Positions 59,822-64,000 of a DNA stretch of 64,000 bases are shown in pieces; the stretch's first letter is position 1; every line of letters begins with the position of its first letter. The notes under the pieces were generated by a model. That model saw only the letters and a program-made list of their open reading frames with translations, ran no database searches and was not told the origin of the DNA. The stretch comes from Modicisalibacter sp049808615. Lineage in GTDB: Bacteria; Pseudomonadota; Gammaproteobacteria; Pseudomonadales; Halomonadaceae. The stretch is taken from the NCBI RefSeq assembly GCF_049808615.1, contig NZ_JBNCAN010000003.1:62001-126000 (forward strand), given 5' to 3'. The position numbers and the translations under genes are program-made.

Positions 59822-59954
59822 CTGAACGAAAACTCGTCGAGCGATGTCAAGACAAGGCAAAAAATGGCGAAATAGCGGAGTTTACAAGTGCGTAAATGAG
59901 CATATTGAGCCATTTTTTAACGCCGTATTGTCGAGCGCAGACCGTTTTCGTCAG
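59822..59954. repeat. palindromic ~133 bp intergenic element inside the sox operon
   Basis: Ends are inverted: CTGAACGAAAAC at the left (59822-59833) against the reverse complement of GTTTTCGTCAG at the right (59944-59954), one extra A. Inside are TTTACAAGTGCGTAAA and the long complementary parts AAAATGGC (59861-59868) and GCCATTTT. The whole can fold into a large cruciform. It occupies nearly all of the 201 bases between soxB and soxD and must be transcribed with the operon. It occurs once here, so its status as a genome-wide repeat is inferred from its form. Confidence 0.6.
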
Positions 59955-59957
59955 TAC

Positions 59958-61208
59958 CTAGTGGGCGACACCGGCGGCACCATGCTCATCAACCAACGCG
60001 CCCGTGTTAAAGCGATCGATGGAGAACGGCTCGGCGATGGGATGCATTTCACCCTTGGCGAGACTGGCGGCAAACACATGGCCCGAACCAGGCGTGGCCT
60101 TGAAGCCCCCGGTACCCCAGCCGCAGTTGAAGAACAGGCCCTTGACCTTGGTCTTCGACAGAATCGGACAGGCGTCCGCGCAGGTGTCGACGATACCGCC
60201 CCACTGGCGGTTCATGCGCACCCGGGAGAAGATCGGGAACATCTCGACGATGGCCTGCAGGGTGTGCTCCACGGTGGAGTAGCTGCCGCGTTGACCGTAG
60301 CCAAGATAGCCGTCGATGCCCGCGCCGATGACCAGGTCGCCCTTGTCCGACTGGCTGATGTAGCCGTGCACGTGGTTGGACATCACCACGGTATCGAGAA
60401 TCGGCTTCAGCGGCTCGGAGACCAGTGCCTGCAGCGGATGGGATTCCAGCGGCAGCTTGAGGCCGGCCATCTTGGCCAGCACCCCGGAGTTACCCGCGGC
60501 CACGCAGCCCACGGTCTTGGCTTCGATATCGCCGCGATTGGTGTGTACGCCATACACCTGGCCGTCACGAATCTTGAAGCCGGTGACCTCGGTGTTCTGC
60601 AAAAGATCCACCCCCAGGGAATCCGCGGCGCGGGCATAGCCCCAGGCCACCGCATCGTGACGCGCCACGCCGGCACTCTTCTGCCAGGAGGCGCCCATGA
60701 TCGGATAGCGGGCACGCTTGGAGGTATCGATGATCGGGACGATCTCCTTGATCTGCTCGGGCGTGATCACCTCGCTATCGATGCCGTTCAGGCGATTGGC
60801 GTGCACCCTACGCTGGATGTCGCGCATGTCCTGCAGGGTATGGCCCAGGTTCATGACGCCGCGCTGGGAGAACATCACGTTGTAGTTGATGTCCTGGGAC
60901 AGGCCCTTCCACAGATCCAGAGAGTGGTTGTACAACCGCGCCGCCTCGTCCCATAGATAGTTGGAGCGCACGATGGTGGTATTACGCGCGGTATTACCGC
61001 CGCCCAGCCAGCCCTTCTCGAGCACGGCCACGTTCTTGATGCCGTGATTCTTGGCCAGATAGTAGGCGGTGGCCAGGCCATGGCCGCCGCCGCCGACGAT
61101 GATCACATCGTACTGCTTCTTGGGCGTGGGATTGCGCCACTGGCGTTGCCAGTTTTCGTGATGGCTCAGTGCGTGCTTGACCAAGCCAAAGCCGGAATAA
61201 CGTTGCAT
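59958..61208 (-). CDS. soxB: sarcosine oxidase beta subunit
   Basis: A 416-residue FAD/FMN flavoprotein carrying the sarcosine-oxidising site. It starts MQRYSGFGLVKHALSHHENW, has the Rossmann motif DVIIVGGGGHGLATAYYLAK near 33-52, VLEKGWLGGGNTARNTTIVR near 61-80 where flavin is bound, and the C-terminal CGWGTGGFKATPGSGHVFA near 368-386. The full-length match to pseudomonad SoxB is evident. GAGGAG precedes the ATG. It starts 23 bases after glyA, so the order glyA-soxB-soxD-soxA-soxG is one operon. Confidence 0.96.
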   Translation of the reverse strand: MQRYSGFGLVKHALSHHENWQRQWRNPTPKKQYDVIIVGGGGHGLATAYYLAKNHGIKNVAVLEKGWLGGGNTARNTTIVRSNYLWDEAARLYNHSLDLWKGLSQDINYNVMFSQRGVMNLGHTLQDMRDIQRRVHANRLNGIDSEVITPEQIKEIVPIIDTSKRARYPIMGASWQKSAGVARHDAVAWGYARAADSLGVDLLQNTEVTGFKIRDGQVYGVHTNRGDIEAKTVGCVAAGNSGVLAKMAGLKLPLESHPLQALVSEPLKPILDTVVMSNHVHGYISQSDKGDLVIGAGIDGYLGYGQRGSYSTVEHTLQAIVEMFPIFSRVRMNRQWGGIVDTCADACPILSKTKVKGLFFNCGWGTGGFKATPGSGHVFAASLAKGEMHPIAEPFSIDRFNTGALVDEHGAAGVAH

Positions 61209-61231
61209 ATTGCTCTCCTCAGGGCCTGCTC

Positions 61232-62530
<1,299 letters not shown>

Positions 62531-62693
62531 GGTTTGCTCCTTGTTGTACTCAACAGCTGTACGCGACGGCTGTACTCGACATGTTGTTTGATAGCACTTT
62601 CATGATCGCCTTACGTTGCGACGACGCTTGCATGCAAGCTAGTGAGAGTGCGCGTTGGGTACCAATCAATAATCCAAATGCGCTTATTTAATG

Positions 62694-64000
62694 CTAATTG
62701 ACGCGATAGACTTGCGATCGCATCTCGTTCTGGACGTACGCCACGTCCATGATCTCCTCGCCTTGTGCTTCCCACCGAGCCTGCTCTTCTTCACCAGCCC
62801 TGGGGGAAAACCAGCCCGTCCAGGCATAGAGAATGCCGATCAGTGGCGACAGCCAGCAGGCAAACGCCAGGGGGATATACAAAAGGTCGGTCATGTTGCC
62901 GCTGTAGACGCCGAGACCGAGTGAGGTAATGACCACGGCACCGCCGGCGTTCCAGGGAATCAGCGGCGATACCAGGGTGCCGCCCTCTTCCGTCGCTCGG
63001 GATAGATTGAGCATGGAATATTTCATGCCGCGATAGACGGGACCGAACATGCGTCCGGTCAGCGCGATCGACAGGTAAGGATCGCCGGCGACCACGTTGG
63101 TGGCAATGGAGCTGCCGATGGCGGAAGTTTGCAGAGGGCCGAAACGGCGGACGCGCTTGACTACCGCCTCGATGATCGCCCGCATGCAGCCGGTACTTTC
63201 CAGGATGCCGCCGAAGGAGAGCGCGATCAGCAACAGCGTGATCACCCAGGTCATCGACTGGATACCGCCCCGGTTCAGCAGGCCATCGATTTCATCGACC
63301 CCCGTGGTGATCTCATAGCCGGAAAAGGCGTAGGCAAAAATGTCCTTGATCGGGGCCTCCTGAAACAGCACCGCGGTCAGGCCACCGAGCACCACGCCCG
63401 TGAAGAGTACCGGCATGGCGGGCATGCGCATCACCGCGAGCCCTATGACCAGTACCACCGGGAGTATCGTCCACAAACTGAGAGTGAAGCTGTCCGCCAG
63501 GCCCGTATTGATCGCAGTAATGCGCGCAAAGGAGGCACCCTCATCCCCGACCAGGCTAAAGCCGGCGACGGCATAGATCACCAGGGCAATCAGCATGGCT
63601 GGCAGGGTGGTCGGCATCAGATTGCGAATATGATCGAACAGGTTCACCCCGGTCACCGCCGGCGCCAGGTTGGTGGTATCCGACAGGGGCGAGACCTTGT
63701 CGCCGAAGAACGCACCGGACACCACGGCGCCGGCGGTCCAGTAGACGGGAATGCCAAAACCGGCACCGATACCCATCAGCGCAAGGCCCACCGTCCCCAC
63801 CGTTCCCCAGGAAGTACCCAAAGACACCGACACCACGGCGCACAGAATCGCCGCTGCCGCCAGGAATACTTCCGGGCTAAGCACCTCGAGGCCGTAATAG
63901 ATCAGCGTCGGCACGGTACCGCTGGAGATCCACACCCCGGTGATCATGCCCACCAGGATCAGGATACCTACGGCAGGCAGGCCCACGCTGACCACGTGCA
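62694..64000 (-). CDS. nhaC: NhaC family Na+/H+ antiporter, 5' end outside window
   Basis: C-terminal ~435 residues of a polytopic antiporter; the true start lies beyond the window edge (the first in-window GTG is inside the protein). NhaC signatures: WISSGTVPTLIYYGLEVLSP, VSLGTSWGTVGTVGLALMGI, GAVVSGAFFGDKVSPLSDTT continuing with NLAPAVTG, and later LVSPLIPWNAGGAVVITSLG. It is upstream of glyA on the same strand with a 163-base gap. In betaine-using bacteria NhaC-like carriers near sox genes could also move an organic substrate; sequence alone does not decide. Confidence 0.88.
   Translation of the reverse strand, partial: HVVSVGLPAVGILILVGMITGVWISSGTVPTLIYYGLEVLSPEVFLAAAAILCAVVSVSLGTSWGTVGTVGLALMGIGAGFGIPVYWTAGAVVSGAFFGDKVSPLSDTTNLAPAVTGVNLFDHIRNLMPTTLPAMLIALVIYAVAGFSLVGDEGASFARITAINTGLADSFTLSLWTILPVVLVIGLAVMRMPAMPVLFTGVVLGGLTAVLFQEAPIKDIFAYAFSGYEITTGVDEIDGLLNRGGIQSMTWVITLLLIALSFGGILESTGCMRAIIEAVVKRVRRFGPLQTSAIGSSIATNVVAGDPYLSIALTGRMFGPVYRGMKYSMLNLSRATEEGGTLVSPLIPWNAGGAVVITSLGLGVYSGNMTDLLYIPLAFACWLSPLIGILYAWTGWFSPRAGEEEQARWEAQGEEIMDVAYVQNEMRSQVYRVN

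Overview
The window looks like chromosomal DNA of a GC-rich, salt-adapted gammaproteobacterium of the Halomonadaceae (Halomonas or Chromohalobacter type). I infer this from gene content: carnitine, betaine and sarcosine catabolism, a BCCT transporter, an L-gulonate/hexuronate cluster of the Chromohalobacter kind, TRAP and Na+-coupled transporters, and a pipecolate/2-oxoadipate lysine route. I saw no rRNA, tRNA, CRISPR array, phage or complete insertion sequence.

Layout. 1-2.4 kb: the start of gabD, then a purU-folD one-carbon pair. 2.5-4.1 kb: a TPP riboswitch and thiM-thiE. 4.1-4.9 kb: a Xre/RES toxin-antitoxin locus whose toxin is decayed. 5.1-10.1 kb: an imelysin / di-haem / imelysin / DUF1513 operon behind a Fur-box-like site. 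10.1-12.7 kb: poxB and a TSUP permease. 12.8-18.0 kb: carnitine catabolism (cdhC-cdhA-cdhB, BCCT transporter, cdhR). 18.1-22.2 kb: a DGC zinc-type protein and an aldehyde dehydrogenase / Tat lipoprotein / GMC oxidoreductase operon. 22.3-33.9 kb: sugar-acid catabolism, with kdgK and partners on the plus strand and, on the minus strand, a GntR-manD-gulonate dehydrogenase-TRAP-uxuB-uxuA operon. 34-36.8 kb: an FMN 2-hydroxy-acid oxidase, a second purU and a LysE exporter. 36.8-42.9 kb: a patchwork accessory stretch (higA with a higB scrap, an orphan membrane protein, DUF1353, vapBC, mliC, a cold-shock gene, a lone HTH regulator, a DUF1016 nuclease scrap and a frameshifted membrane-protein gene). 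43-46.3 kb: an unusual pair of a fused alpha-beta 2-oxoacid dehydrogenase E1 and a FabD-like acyltransferase. 46.3-54.7 kb: pipecolate/2-aminoadipate/2-oxoadipate catabolism (hglS, LysR regulator, amaB, a NSS transporter with small subunit, amaA, dpkA). 54.7-55.5 kb: a lipoprotein. 55.6-62.5 kb: glyA-soxB-soxD-soxA-soxG. 62.7 kb to the end: a partial NhaC antiporter.

How it fits together. Carnitine is imported and cut to betaine (cdhCAB). Betaine demethylation steps are not in the window, but their product sarcosine is oxidised to glycine by SoxBDAG. GlyA, FolD and two PurU proteins handle the methylene- and formyl-tetrahydrofolate formed. L-gulonate is oxidised to fructuronate, reduced to mannonate, dehydrated by ManD or UxuA to 2-keto-3-deoxygluconate and phosphorylated by KdgK. 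Delta1-piperideine-2-carboxylate goes through DpkA, AmaA and AmaB to 2-aminoadipate, and HglS acts on 2-oxoadipate; no aminotransferase for the missing step is seen here.

Non-coding structure of note: a ~150 bp MITE-like repeat in two copies (29740-29890, 41062-41211) plus a 30 bp end fragment at 46265-46294; a second, unrelated-looking ~133 bp palindromic element inside the sox operon (59822-59954); several strong hairpins; and two stacked inverted repeats in front of vapBC. Everything here is read by eye from sequence; family assignments rest on remembered motifs and synteny, not on database searches.
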